Assembly (NCBI GenBank): GCA_021234155.1
Contig: JAJEKV010000019.1
Coordinates: 1,697,200-1,761,199, forward strand
Reading direction: 5' to 3'
Length of the DNA: 64,000 nt
Origin: Isoetes taiwanensis
Taxonomy: Eukaryota; Streptophyta; Lycopodiopsida; Isoetales; Isoetaceae
The notes under the pieces are model-generated. The model made no database searches. It was not told the origin of the DNA and saw nothing but the letters and a program-made list of their open reading frames with translations. Positions 23,400 to 34,745 of this stretch are shown here, in pieces (within the stretch, counting starts at the first letter, position 1; every line of letters starts with the position of its first letter). The translations under genes were made by a program, and so were the position numbers.

Positions 23400-25438
23400 T
23401 GTGTACCTCAGCATTCACTGCAAAATTAACACCTATACCAAAAATATCTCTTGATCTCACTTGTTTCATCATTTGGTAGACTGCTGAAATATGTATACAA
23501 AATTTTTACAATATCTTTATCATGTCTTAGTTGTGCACCATTGGGTTTAAGCTATCCTTTATTTAGGAGCCTTTTGATAACAACACTTGCACTATTATGT
23601 TCATCTTTACTAAGAGCAGTGGCAAAGTAGTTCCACACTGCTAACTTGTCATTCATTGTGTAATACCTGCCTAAGAAAAAACGTTTTGCTGACTTAAATT
23701 GTGACGAACAAGCATCACCACATAATCAACGCTTCTCATATTATATTACCTATTCTTTAAGCTCATGTTTATGCTTTTCTAGGCACTGTTCTACAAATAA
23801 TAAGTCATGCACTTTCTTGTCTGAATGTAAAAGTGAGTCTCTTTTATAATCTTCCTACCATTGTTGAGTCTATTCCTAATCTGCTCCAATCTTGTGTTCT
23901 TTTTTTCTTTTTGGGACAATCTTCTTCTGTCTACGCACGAAAATGAATATCTGCACTCTTATCATGTTTATATATTTTGTGCACAAGTATAGAACTTTGC
24001 ATTGAAATAGACTCATTCTGGATCTTGATGCTATACTTCTCTGCAAAATCAATAATAGATATAATTGTATCTTCTGATAAGGATGTCATAAGGATATACA
24101 CTGTTTAAACTGAGTGGCCTGCCAATGTGCTGTGTAACTGTCTAGAACAAAATCTGATTTTACCTTCTTCACCTCCTCTTGAAACTTTTTAGGACTTCTT
24201 TCTTTCTCTACTAGTTTTAAAACAGGTTTGTAACTCGAAGCCTTTCTTGAATCCCTAAATTCTCTGTCTTGGTCCACAAGTGGCTTTACCAATATATTCC
24301 AAGTAACTAGTATAACCTGTGCCATCTATTTTTTGTAGACATTTTTTAAACCTGTCCAACCCACTCCCTTTTTTTTATGAAAGACGAAAAGCAAGTTCAT
24401 TAATCATAGATAAATATTACAAGATATACAAATCTCATCTACCTGTGAAAGCACAAGACAACGCTCCCGAAGCACGAACCTGAAGCATCAAACCCACATT
24501 TTTTACACGCGGACATCAAATAGTTATGATCAAACCACTCATCATCCTCACCTTTATTGCAGACCACTTGTCGCCATGGAATACTAGTGCACTTAATTAT
24601 TTTTTCCCTTGACTGCATATTTTGGGCCAAGGTTACAAATGTCACAATGCCATGAACTTCATCTGATTTCCTCATGTTGTTCAATCCATACATGATATAT
24701 TCAAACTTCAAGTAGCAGATGCAACAACATGTATGCCTTTCACGCATCCTCCTTACAAAACTGGATTTCAACCTCCCAAAAGTCTGCAATGCAATTTTAA
24801 TACCAGGATTCTTCTCTCTGAATTTGAGATAGAATTGCAACTGTAGGAAATTCATGTAAATGCCAAATAATTCAGATACTACATGTATTGAATCTAGAAT
24901 AGGGGATGAATACTTACTTGGCAGACTTCGAGCAAGTGAATTGAGTGTTCCATCTTTATTCTTGTCACTAATACATACTTTCTCATGTCTTTCTTGCATG
25001 GAGATACTCTGTTCAGAACTTGATCACAACTTCTCTATTGTAGCCTAACATGCTATCGATCCGCTTCCTTCTCCTAAGCATTGACCAACGCCCCTCCATT
25101 TGTTAGCTTGCACCTTTTTTGCAAAGCATTTGAAACTGCTTTTCTGGGGATGCTGAGCAATCTAGCCACTTTTGTTTGGTTCATAGGCTTAACACCATTT
25201 GTGCTTGCTATTGCCATTACCAAGGTGGACTTCTTGCACGAAGCATGTCATAATTCCTCTCCAAAATGGACTTTTTTGCACGAAACATGTCATAATTCCT
25301 CTCATACTTTTGTCTTTGCATTGTTTCCTTCAAATTGTTCACCATTTACTCGGCCACAGTAACCTGCTTAGATTTCAAAAGCAATTGGTAAGTAATATGT
25401 CCTCATGGACGCTGCCAATGTGGCATGACATAAACATA
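23400..25438 (-). pseudogene. Transposase-like protein, 3' part (split by the Penelope-like element)
   Basis: Minus-strand pieces in order: a helix-turn-helix-like stretch TKVARLLSIPRKAVSNALQK (about 25.15 kb); then YLKFREKNPGIKIA and, further on, RHTCCCICYLKFEYIM with a Cys cluster (24.7-24.85 kb); EEVKKVKSDF and YTAHWQATQFKQC; IISIIDFAEKYSIKIQ (about 24.05 kb); GDACSSQFKSAK and VWNYFATAL (about 23.65 kb). From memory, proteins with the order Cys cluster, DFAENY, DG(A/C)SSQFK and a GKG-like block form a repeated transposon family in non-seed plants and animals. I cannot give it a superfamily name. The acidic residues would suit a DDE-type active site, which is inference. Several stops and frame changes show decay. 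The 5' part lies at 33387-33850. Confidence 0.55.

Positions 25439-25480
<42 letters not shown>
25439..25480. repeat. (TATC)n microsatellite at the left end
   Basis: About 10.5 uninterrupted units form the left boundary of the Penelope-like element against tacataaacata-type unique flank. Confidence 0.95.
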
Positions 25481-25481
<1 letters not shown>

Positions 25482-26161
25482 AAGACGTGACTAGACTAGA
25501 ATCTAGAGAAGGAAATACTAGCACAGACTAGAATAGTAGCTGAGGAAAGAAATTCCAGCAGAAACTAGTCAGGACTGGTTTTTAATGACATGTGCTAGTG
25601 CCAAACAATCTTTGAGTGCCCGAATGATTATGTCCAAAGCGTTGTGCATGTCCTATCAAATGTCATATAGACCTGATTTTTAATCAATGGTAATTGTGAG
25701 CGCCAGGTTACTACCTAGCTATGTTCATTAAGCTCTTCAAAATAATAATTAGCCTCCTTCTTGTGACCATATCATTATATATCAAGTCTATGTTCCAAAC
25801 ACGGACTAGGATGTAATGCTTTTTATGACATGTTGGTGCATGGGAATGCATAGATTGGGGTGTGCAAAACCTTGGTAAAAAATACCCTAAGAGGTTAACG
25901 CTAGGTTTTTGAATGGGCCGCCCAATAGCTGAGTTTTTTTTTCATTACAACAAGAAAAACCGCTGAGATTCGCCATAATAGGATGAACAGCTGATCCGAT
26001 CACTCATGATTCCCGCCGCCCGTGGCCGGGTTCTTGATCCGGAAAGAGACAAAGCAAGGGGAATTTAAAAGCCGGTTCCCGGGTCGCCTCCAATGTGCAT
26101 GCCGAGGTCGCCTCTTTGCAAAACACCGCTTTAGGTTCTATCTCGATCTCCAAGAGGCAAG

Positions 26162-26368
26162 ATGGGTAGACCAAAGGGATCTAAGAACAATAATCAAGCA
26201 AAATTGGGGGTCCCCGCCGCAGCCGGTGTTGAATAATCCAAAAGGCAAGTAATTATCGCCAAGCTCCCGCAAAATGCTTGAAGATCAAAAAAAAGGGCTG
26301 ATACAAGTGAGGAACGAAATGGCATAGCTGTGCTTCCTAATACTTGTGTCACTCCCGAAAATCCTAAG
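26162..26368 (+). pseudogene. AT-hook exon, left copy (frame broken)
   Basis: Begins MGRPKGSKNNN as in the right copy, then loses frame by small indels. It ends at AAG followed by GTATTT, a usable 5' splice site. The next strong acceptor, TTTTCAG at 27774-27780, joins in phase 0 to MASGSKSW of the upstream protein. So the left pseudo-LTR would supply the first exon in an intact element. Confidence 0.5.
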
Positions 26369-27076
26369 GTATTTTACAAGTGTGTCAGGTTGAAAACATT
26401 CAACTGAGTAGCAGGTTTAATCTTAGCATGAGATTATACTTAGACTAAAAGTTGTGCTTTGATCTTTATGCATGAATTTATGTTATTATCAGATTTTTTC
26501 TAGGAACGGATAGCAAAATCAAGGGTGGCCTATGACACTGCCTTCCCACATAGATAAATTGGTTTTCTAACTCATTTTTTCTTGTGGACGGTGGCAGGTA
26601 AGAGGCGCTCTTCCCTGGTCAAATTTGATGGACAGGATGAAGTTTTTTTGTGTTGAATAAATGCTAAGTAACCAGGTGTAGTGACGTTTATACATGATAT
26701 TATTGTATATCTTCTGGTTATTAAACTTTCAAGGTAAATACAATCTCAACGTTTGCTTTTGATACAAAAGAAAGGAAAAGATCTATACAGGCATTAGAAG
26801 ATTTGCTATTGTTTTGAATACGTGTATTATGGTAATAAGGAGTAGATCTCTTTGCTTAAAAGCATTTAATACATTTTCTGTTATTCCAGAAATTTAGACA
26901 TTTGTTTGTTAATCTTGGCTACCTAGGAGACTAGGGCAAAAAGACATAGGTCTTAGACAAGGTTCTGGCCTATTGATTTACTGGTCTTGGTCAAGCTTAG
27001 ACTTATAAAGACTAGATGCCAATCTATCTATTTTGCTTAGGAAATTTTTGCTAATCCAATCCAAGGATGGGTTTTA

Positions 27077-27712
27077 GTCTAAGTTGTGCTTTGATCTTTA
27101 TGCATGAATTTATGTTATTATCAGATTTTTCTAGGAACGGGATAGCAACTGAAGGGTGGCCTATGACACCTGCCTTCCCACATAGATAAATTGGTTTTCT
27201 AACTCATTTTTTCTTGTGGACGGTGGCAGGTAAGAGGCGCTCTTCCCTGGTCAAATTTGATGGACAGGATGAAGTTTTTTTGTGTTGAATAAATGCTAAG
27301 TAACCAGGTGTAGTGACGTTTATACATGATATTATTGTATATCTTCTGGTTATTAAACTTTCAAGGTAAATACAATCTCAACGTTTGCTTTTGATACAAA
27401 AGAAAGGAAAAGATCTATACAGGCATTAGAAGATTTGCTATTGTTTTGAATACGTGTATTATGGTAATAAGGAGTAGATCTCTTTGCTTAAAAGCATTTA
27501 ATACATTTTCTCGTTATTCCAAAATTTAGACATTTGTTTGTTAATCTTGGCTACCTAGGAGACTAGGGCAAAAAGACATAGGTCTTAGACAAGGTTCTGG
27601 CCTATTGATTTACTGGTCTTGGTCAAGCTTAGACTTATAAAGACTAGATGCCAATCTATCTATTTTGCTTAGGAAATTTTTGCTAATCCAATCCAAGGAT
27701 GGGTTTTAGTCT
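27077..27712 (+). repeat. Tandem duplication of the pseudo-LTR 3' part
   Basis: Repeats 26447-27076 almost exactly, from gttgtgctttgatc to gggttttagtctaa. The right pseudo-LTR has only one copy. Like that copy, this one has caactgaagg and cacctgcc where the first left copy is altered. Confidence 0.9.
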
Positions 27713-27780
27713 AAGATTTCCAACAAATGTCTCATGATTTCTGAGTTCTTTTTCTAAAAGTGAAGAATTTATATTTTCAG

Positions 27781-29251
27781 ATGGCATCTGGAAGCAAGAG
27801 CTGGGATAAAGACCTTGCTGCTTTAGGGTATTCTGCACTGACTTGTCAGATCCCAAACAAGGCTGTACAAGCAGTTTTATGTTGTTTTGGGGATAGCCAA
27901 GTGCATGAGTATATTGTCTGCAAGGAGCTCGAAGTCACTGATAGCAGGTACTCTGCAGTAGCATATCTTGGATTCAATCATTGGTTAGCATTGCTCGCTG
28001 GCTATATGAAAGAACCAGGTGCTATTTTTGGGCTTCTGGATGACGCCTACAATGGCATGCAAGAACTACTGTTCTCTAGAACAGAAAGAGAAGACTTTTT
28101 TAGCGCAATGGCTGAAAAGGTAAATATTTGCCTTGAAGCAGCAAACAATGTCAGCAAAAGCATGGCTTCTGCTGTGATTATTCCCAAGAGAAACAGTTGT
28201 ACCCCAAAGTTGGAAAACAGCATTTTCAAGACTGCCCTACTGGAGAGACCTCTTAATGGCGGTAATGCAAATCACAATGCTGAGCCATTGCAGAGGAAGG
28301 AAGTGGTCAGGCTAAACATGGTAAAATACTCCTGTTTCCGGCCGACGAATGATGATGGTGGAGGCACCGGCCAGCGAAGATGACCATGCTATGTGGAGGT
28401 GCAAAAATCTGGGAGTTATGGCCCCAATTAGTGAAGAATCGTGGGAGTACCTGGCGGATATTGACAAGGAACAAGTCAAGACTCATTATGATATTATGGA
28501 GGCAGGGATCATATCCTTGACAAGAATCTTGTGGACTTGTGGATCTTTAGTCCGGTATGGTTTGTATGTAAACCAAAAGAATCATATGGCTGTGGGGAAC
28601 ACTAGAAGAGATGATTACTTTGTGAGAAGGATGTGGAGGTCCTTCTGTCCATACATAAAATGTGCATGTGATAAAAAGAAGTACAGAAGGGATGATGATA
28701 TGGTGGTCTGCAAGGACAATATTACTTGGGTGGATCATGCAATATGGTACATCCTTAACAATCTTGATGTGGTGTTTCCATCCCTCTCTACAAAGGAAGC
28801 ATTCTTGCACGTGGTTGGTCTGCTGAGTACAGTTCTGCAGCCTGCTGTACTTGCCATTATAGGATACATGCATTTCAGGGAGAACATGATTAACATAGCC
28901 ATTGAATGCGCAGTTGATAAGGAGTCCAACATACAAAACAAGTTTGGGAATAACAGAATGGTGCAGATTGCTGAAGCTATGGTAAAACCTGATCCTAATG
29001 GCTCCTCTCTGACAGCAAGGTCTAACAGTAGCTTCACCCTCTCTGCCAAGAAGGGAAATGACTCGGATCAGGAGCTGATTAATGTCAGCACTTTCTTTCC
29101 CCCTCGGTTGGTGAGGATGCAACCTGGTAACAGCCTTGCAGACACTTCTACTGAATCTGTGGTGAAAACAGTAAACATTGGGGAATGCTCTGTTAACAAG
29201 AGTGCATGCCGTTATGAAAAAGACATTGTGCCTCGCCATCTTGACCTTTGA
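27781..29251 (+). CDS. Upstream protein (ORF1) of the Penelope-like element
   Basis: Two overlapping open frames cover this stretch: 27781-28383 (starting MASGSKSWDKD after a TTTTCAG acceptor) and 28349-29251. They most likely belong to one protein split by a frame change or a small intron near 28.32-28.38 kb, where a donor-like ATG|GTAAAA occurs. I do not recognise the family. The first part has a mixed helix pattern (VQAVLCCFGDSQVHEY, GFNHWLALLAGYM). The second has a basic, Cys-containing stretch (RRMWRSFCPYIKCACDKKK) and a hydrophobic segment (FLHVVGLLSTVLQPAVLAII), followed by a Ser-rich tail. Several donor-like GT sites occur before the reverse transcriptase acceptor at 29493. It might be an RNA-binding or structural partner, as ORF1 proteins often are, but nothing here proves it. 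Confidence 0.6.
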
Positions 29252-29493
29252 AGAGATCTCCATTTCCTTTGTGTTCGACAAACGTGGCATCGTTTGCAAA
29301 TCATTAGTATTGTTATTTATTGCGGAAAGCTCACTTTTGGGGCTACTTCTATGTACTGTCATCTTTGATTGCAATATAACTTAGTCTGGTTTTTATTAAA
29401 CTGTTGGCAATATATCTCAGTATCATTTGTATTACATTAATGGCACTTACAAGTCTGTATCTAAAAAACAGTGTTTATCTATGATACTTTCAG

Positions 29494-31563
29494 GTGGAAG
29501 CCTTCAAGGTTATCAAATTTCTGCAAAAGCAAAGTAATGGAATAATCAATATTGGAAAATCTGTCAGTGGGAAAAAGAAAAAGATTGTTCATGTGACGTT
29601 TCAATCACAGCTTATGAATGCTTTTCATATAGAAAGCATTTTTCGTGAAGAAGTGGCTCCCCATTTGGGGGAATATGGGATAACCATAATGCAAGAAACA
29701 AGCTTTGGCTGGAGGTATAAAGAAAAACTGTCTGACTTCCTTTACAAACCATTCTCTGTTTTTGCTGGAGAAAAGGAGCCAAAGTGTCCATGCAGAAACA
29801 TGCATTTAAGACAATTTATCAATGAGGAAGAAGGACATGTACTTACCATGGATTTGGCCATTGTTAAAAACAGGAATTTGAGAAAGATGCTCAAGAAGGG
29901 TCTGAATCACATCCCGCTCAGAAGATGGGACAAAAAGGAATGTATCCAGGCGGACTTGGATGGACTGAGGCAGTTTTTATTTGTGCACAGATTCTCGCTC
30001 CCCTATTTGGAGCCACAAACAATCAATGATATTACTAACTCTCTCAGGAAGAGACTAGTAAGAGACTTGGAAGTATACATTCAAGGTCCCAAAGGGGCAT
30101 ACAACTACTATATACTGTATGATGACAACCAAGCAATGCGAGAACTTCACTGGATAAAGAAGAATCTATATGTTGCAGGGGTTGACAAAGCAACAAATAA
30201 CCCTTGTTTCATGTGCCCGGCACTTGTTAGAACAAAAGCATTGGAAAGGCTCAAAAGTCCAGATTTTGAAGTCGTGTCTTGTCCATTGCAGCAAGTACTT
30301 AAAGAAGTTGGGCAGCAAGCTGCTGAGTTCTATCCTGTTGATATAGAGTCGGAAAGAGGGTTACCATATCTTTTTGCCGTATATAAAGCACACAAGCACA
30401 GTTTCAGGTGGATTACCAACGCCCATGACACGATTTTTTGTGACGTTGCAAGCATAATTTCTGCTGGCCTGAAGCAGATTCTAGTTGTTTGGCCAGACAT
30501 TACTGAGGAAATGTGTAAACATGTGAAGCTCTTTTGCCCCAAGGGGTATAATGCATGTTGGATAGTTGAATCGATCTACCAGGTGTTGATTAATTTACCT
30601 CAAAAAATATATAATGTTTTCACGGCCGACATAACTAAATGTTATGAGTCTATTCCTTTGGACGGGGAAGATGGTCTATGTGCCATTATCGGCAAAGTGA
30701 TAAATGCTGCCTTCAATTTTATGAAGAAAAAAGACAAACGGTATTACTTGTGCTACAAAAGAGCTGCTACTGATTTTGAGGCAAAGTGGGACACAAGAAG
30801 GGAAATTCCAGCTTGTTGGAATAAAGTCAGTCAAGAAGAATTCATATACATGAATTGCTGGCTGCTGCAAAACTGTTTTGTTTTTAACAATGGCATAGTG
30901 TGGAGGCAAAAATCCGGGATCGCTATGGGATTTTCTTGTTCTCCACAGTGGTGTAATCTATATCTTGCTTGGTATGAAGTCCAATTTATCCTCAATTTGG
31001 CCCGAAGAAAAAGATACAAGGACATTGAACTATTTAGAAAAGCTTTCAGGTACATGGATGATTTGTGCCTTATTAATGCAGGGAATCCTGGTAGATTCTT
31101 CTCCAAAAGTGGCGACATCACCATTTACAATATGAATTACCTTGAGATCAAGGAAGAAACGTACAAATTTGCAGGCACAGGTGCAGGTGCTGACACAAGA
31201 ATTGGCACTGAAATCAACTTCTTAAGCATGAATTTGGAAGTTCTTTGTGCGAGTAATGGAGTTTTTGTCACCAGAAAGTATGACAAGAGAGAGAAGCTCC
31301 CTTTTCCCGCAATTAAGTATATCAAGGCTGATGGATCGCACCCTACCTACTGAGCTAGTAAGGTCATCATGTCTCAAGTTGTACCCGACTTGTACATCCA
31401 TGGTAATCCCCAATGATGCCGCATGAGATATAAACAGGATCATCTTGGAATTCGTGAAGAATGGTTTTGATGTCAAGACCTTGAAGCGTAATGTACAAAA
31501 AGTCCTTATCATGGATCTGCCTGGACTTAAGTTTGAAGCAAAAGAAGTCAACAAATATCTAAT
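29494..31563 (+). CDS. Penelope-type reverse transcriptase, C-terminus damaged
   Basis: A 619-codon frame runs to a TGA at 31351. Counting from 29494: a Cys motif KCPCRNMH at about 95-103, the fingers motif LPYLFAVYKAHKHSFRWI at about 289-306, palm motif A FTADITKCYESIP at about 375-387, motif B GIAMGFSCSPQWCNLYL at about 474-490, motif C FRYMDDLC at about 517-524. All three catalytic Asp residues are present. The first codon is not ATG: it follows a TTTCAG acceptor at 29493, so the protein is probably spliced from ORF1. Beyond 31351 the family pattern continues (MSQVVPDLYI, then after a one-base shift and a second TGA, FVKNGFDVKTLKRNV) to TAA at 31563. The thumb is therefore interrupted. No GIY-YIG domain is visible. 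Confidence 0.8.
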
Positions 31564-31728
31564 CAAGTAAGGTTTTTTACTTTTATATTTTTGTTATACT
31601 ACGGGTGTATGTAGGGACCTAGTTCTGCTGGGTTTCCTACTGCACCCAGCTTAGCATTAGCCTGGATTTATTAGTTTAAGTCCTGACTAGGTCCCTTAAC
31701 CTGCGGAAGGAGGAAGGGTATAATTTTG
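31564..31728. other. Element 3' untranslated spacer
   Basis: Short stretch between the reverse transcriptase and the right (TATC)n run. It contains gggacctagttc and its near-complement gactaggtccc, which could form a hairpin enclosing about 75 bases. Confidence 0.4.
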
Positions 31729-31835
<107 letters not shown>

Positions 31836-32515
31836 AAAACGTGACTAGACTAGAATCTAGAGAAGGAAATACTAGCACAGACTAGAATAGTAGCTGAGGA
31901 AAGAAATTCCAGCAGAAACTAGTCAGGACTGGTTTTTAATGACATGTGCTAGTGCCAAACAATCTTTGAGTGCCTGAGTCAGCATTATGTCCAAGCGTTG
32001 TGCATGTCCTATCAGCGTGTCATATAGACTGGATTTTAATCAATGGTAATTGTGAGCGCAGAAGCTACCTAGCTATGTTCATTAAGCTCTTCAAAAATAA
32101 TAATTCGTCTCCTTCTTGTGACCATATCATTATGTATCAAGTCTATGTTCCAGCACAGACTAGACAGAACAGTTTTTTTATGACATGTTGGTGCATGGGA
32201 ATGCATAGATTGGGGTGTGCAAAACCTTGGTAAAAAATACCCTAAGAGGTTAACGCTAGGTTTTTGAATGGGCCGCCCAATAGCTGAGTTTTTTCGTTAC
32301 AACAGTAAAAACTGTTGAGATTCGTCATAATAGGATGAACAGGCTGATCCGATCACTCATGATTCCCGCCTGCCGTGCTGGTTCTTGATCTGAGCAGAGA
32401 CAAAGCAAGGGGAATTTAAAAAGCGAAGTTCCGGGTCAGGCCTCCAATGTGCATGCCGAGGCTGTCTCTTGCAAAACACTGCTTTAGGTTCTATCTCAGA
32501 TCTCCAAGAGGCAAG

Positions 32516-32755
32516 ATGGGTAGACCAAAGGGATCTAAGAACAATAATCTGAAGCAAAATTGGGGTCCTGCTGCAAAGCCAGTAATCCAAAAGGCAAGTA
32601 ATGCTGCCAAGCTCCTGGCAAAATGCTTGAAGACTGGTGCAGAGGCTGATACAAGTGAGGAACGAAATGGCATAGCTGTGCTTCCTAATACTTGTGTCAC
32701 TCCCGAAAATCCTAAGGTATTTTACAAGTGTGTCAGGTTGAAAACATTCAACTGA
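32516..32755 (+). CDS. AT-hook protein/exon within the right pseudo-LTR
   Basis: 79 codons starting MGRPKGSKNNN. GRPKGSKN is close to the AT-hook core (G-R-P plus flanking Lys) that binds the minor groove of AT-rich DNA. A weakly basic, Ala-rich helix (AAKLLAKCLKTG) and a Ser/Thr/Pro-containing stretch follow. The frame crosses a 5' splice site (AAG|GTATTT at 32717/32718). It may therefore be an exon that, in the left pseudo-LTR, would lead the ORF1 message, rather than a free small protein. AT-rich tetranucleotide runs next to it make DNA tethering an attractive but unproved idea. Confidence 0.5.
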   Translation: MGRPKGSKNNNLKQNWGPAAKPVIQKASNAAKLLAKCLKTGAEADTSEERNGIAVLPNTCVTPENPKVFYKCVRLKTFN

Positions 32756-32940
32756 GTAGCAGGTTTAATCTTAGCATGAGATTATACTTAGACTAAAAGT
32801 TGTGCTTTGATCTTTATGCATGAATTTATGTTATTATCAGATTTTTCTAGGAACGGGATAGCAACTGAAGGGTGGCCTATGACACCTGCCTTCCCACATA
32901 GATAAATTGGTTTTCTAACTCATTTTTTCTTGTGGACGGT

Positions 32941-32950
32941 GGCAGGTAAG
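32941..32950 (+). other. Strong 5' splice site in the pseudo-LTR
   Basis: GGCAG|GTAAGAG matches the plant donor consensus almost perfectly. It recurs at about 26597 and 27228 in the left copies. It is an alternative donor for splicing into ORF1. Confidence 0.4.
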
Positions 32951-33386
32951 AGGCGCTCTTCCCTGGTCAAATTTGATGGACAGGATGAAGTTTTTTTGTG
33001 TTGAATAAATGCTAAGTAACCAGGTGTAGTGACGTTTATACATGATATTATTGTATATCTTCTGGTTATTAAACTTTCAAGGTAAATACAATCTCAACGT
33101 TTGCTTTTGATACAAAAGAAAGGAAAAGATCTATACAGGCATTAGAAGATTTGCTATTGTTTTGAATACGTGTATTATGGTAATAAGGAGTAGATCTCTT
33201 TGCTTAAAAGCATTCAATACATTTTCTGTTATTCCAGAAATTTAGACATTTGTTTGTTAATCTTGGCTACCTAGGAGACTAGGGCAAAAAGACATAGGTC
33301 TTAGACAAGGTTCTGGCCTATTGATTTACTGGTCTTGGTCAAGATTAGACTTATAAAGACTAGATGCCAATCTATCTATCTATCTA

Positions 33387-33850
33387 AGGGAGATTGTCAA
33401 AGGTACGGTCTTTATCAGTGTCATGAACATTTCTAGTAATTTGGTTGAGTACTTCAAAGATTTCTCTTGAACTTTCTCTTATTCTGCGATCACTCAATCT
33501 CAACTTCTTATTCTTCTTTGAAGGTGAAAGTTTAGAAGCGAAATTCTTCTTCATTGCTTCCTTCTTTGCAGACAATCTCTGTCTGTAATCTCTCTTTCGT
33601 GTAGCATCAATGGCTCTATAAATTGAACGGGAAGAGGAATTTGGTTTTATCTCTCTTAGATTTCTGTTTAGGCGGAATCTTTGAAAATTGATGAGGGCAA
33701 ATTGTTGAACTTTGGTTTAGGCAACTTATTGAAACAACTAACCCCTCCATCTTGCTTGAATTCAAGATAGCCAAGCCTGCCATCCACAAATATGACAGGA
33801 TACAAGCCTTTATATTTCCAGCACCATTCAATGATTCTCTCAGCCTATCA
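33387..33850 (-). pseudogene. Transposase-like protein, 5' part (split by the Penelope-like element)
   Basis: Minus strand: AERIIEWCWKYKG, then YPVIFVDGRLGYLEF, then after a frame change RLSAKKEAMKKNFASKLS and REIFEVLNQITRNV, ending against the TATC run. The other half, at 25438 and downwards, continues with QRQKYERNYDM repeats and a helix-turn-helix-like segment. The basic stretch could enter the nucleus or bind DNA. The product is the same unnamed transposase-like family as the 23.4-25.4 kb piece. Confidence 0.45.
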
Positions 33851-34178
33851 TTTGATGGGTGAGCATCCTATATGTCAACACATCAATCACGCACGTCGTG
33901 TTTAAAACACGTCGATTTTAAGCATGTATAAGCAGCATCCGGATGGTAATTTATGTTATCTAGCGATTGCAACCCCAAGAAGTTTTTGTATGTGGTGGTC
34001 ATTTGTGCTTATGTCCTTTAGTGGCCCTTGTGCATCTGGTTGCTTATGGCAAGTCGTTTTACATGTTATGTGGCCCTCGTGCCATGGAGGTGATGGACCT
34101 CATGCCAAGTGTGTCTAGCAACCTAAATGTTTTGGTTTGTGGATGGTCCTCATGCCTTTTATCATGGCCTTTGTACCA

Positions 34179-34733
34179 GATTGCCTATCTATGGCTTTCT
34201 ACAGACGTATTCAGAGATTAGACTGAACCTGTAAGTCAAGTGTGCTTCATGAGCTATTTTGTTATGGTTCAAGTGATTGGAGGGCATATTACTAGGTTAA
34301 TGAACTATTGGGGTCATGATCTGGGCAACATCAACAAGAAAGACCCAAGTACCTTATGTTATACTTATAATTGGATGTACCTCGTAATAGATTGTTATGT
34401 TTTGTGCGCCCAACAATGCCGGTAGGCTTGAGGGAATATTGGGAGCCACTTAATAAGGGTGTGCTTTAAGAAATTGCTAAAAATATTATACACATTGTGT
34501 TTGTTATAAAGGGGACGGCCCATATGGCTATCCATTTATTAAAACTTGATCTAATAAGCTTAAGCTTGTATATGCCAATCCTCTTGTAACACAAGTAAAA
34601 AATGACATCCAATGTTGAACAACAAAACTTTGACATACAATTGACATTTTTACAAGAGTGACAAAGTCTAGACGGTCATGGAATGTGTTCAGTCAATTTC
34701 CCATAACTAGGCTATGACCCTATGCTCCTCTTG
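34179..34733 (+). repeat. Direct repeat R550, copy 1
   Basis: About 555 bases from gattgcctatctatgg to ctatgctcctcttg recur at 53987-54539 with few differences, 19.8 kb away. Internal phrases include aagcttaagcttgtatatgc. No protein motif is conserved. In copy 2 the left edge coincides exactly with the end of an LTR. Confidence 0.9.
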
Positions 34734-34745
34734 TGGACTTAAGAA

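Larger units (their letters stand above)
25439..27031 (+). repeat. Left pseudo-LTR
   Basis: Matches 31729-33386 from gtgactagactagaatctag to gactagatgccaatctatct. It starts with about 10 TATC units. Relative to the right copy, it carries many small changes that fall on CTG or CAG. The AT-hook exon frame at 26162 is broken as a result. A second copy of its last 630 bases follows at 27077. Confidence 0.85.

Noticed and set aside
25441-25531. Protein frame with (IYLS)n running through the TATC repeat
   Set aside because: Produced by the microsatellite only.
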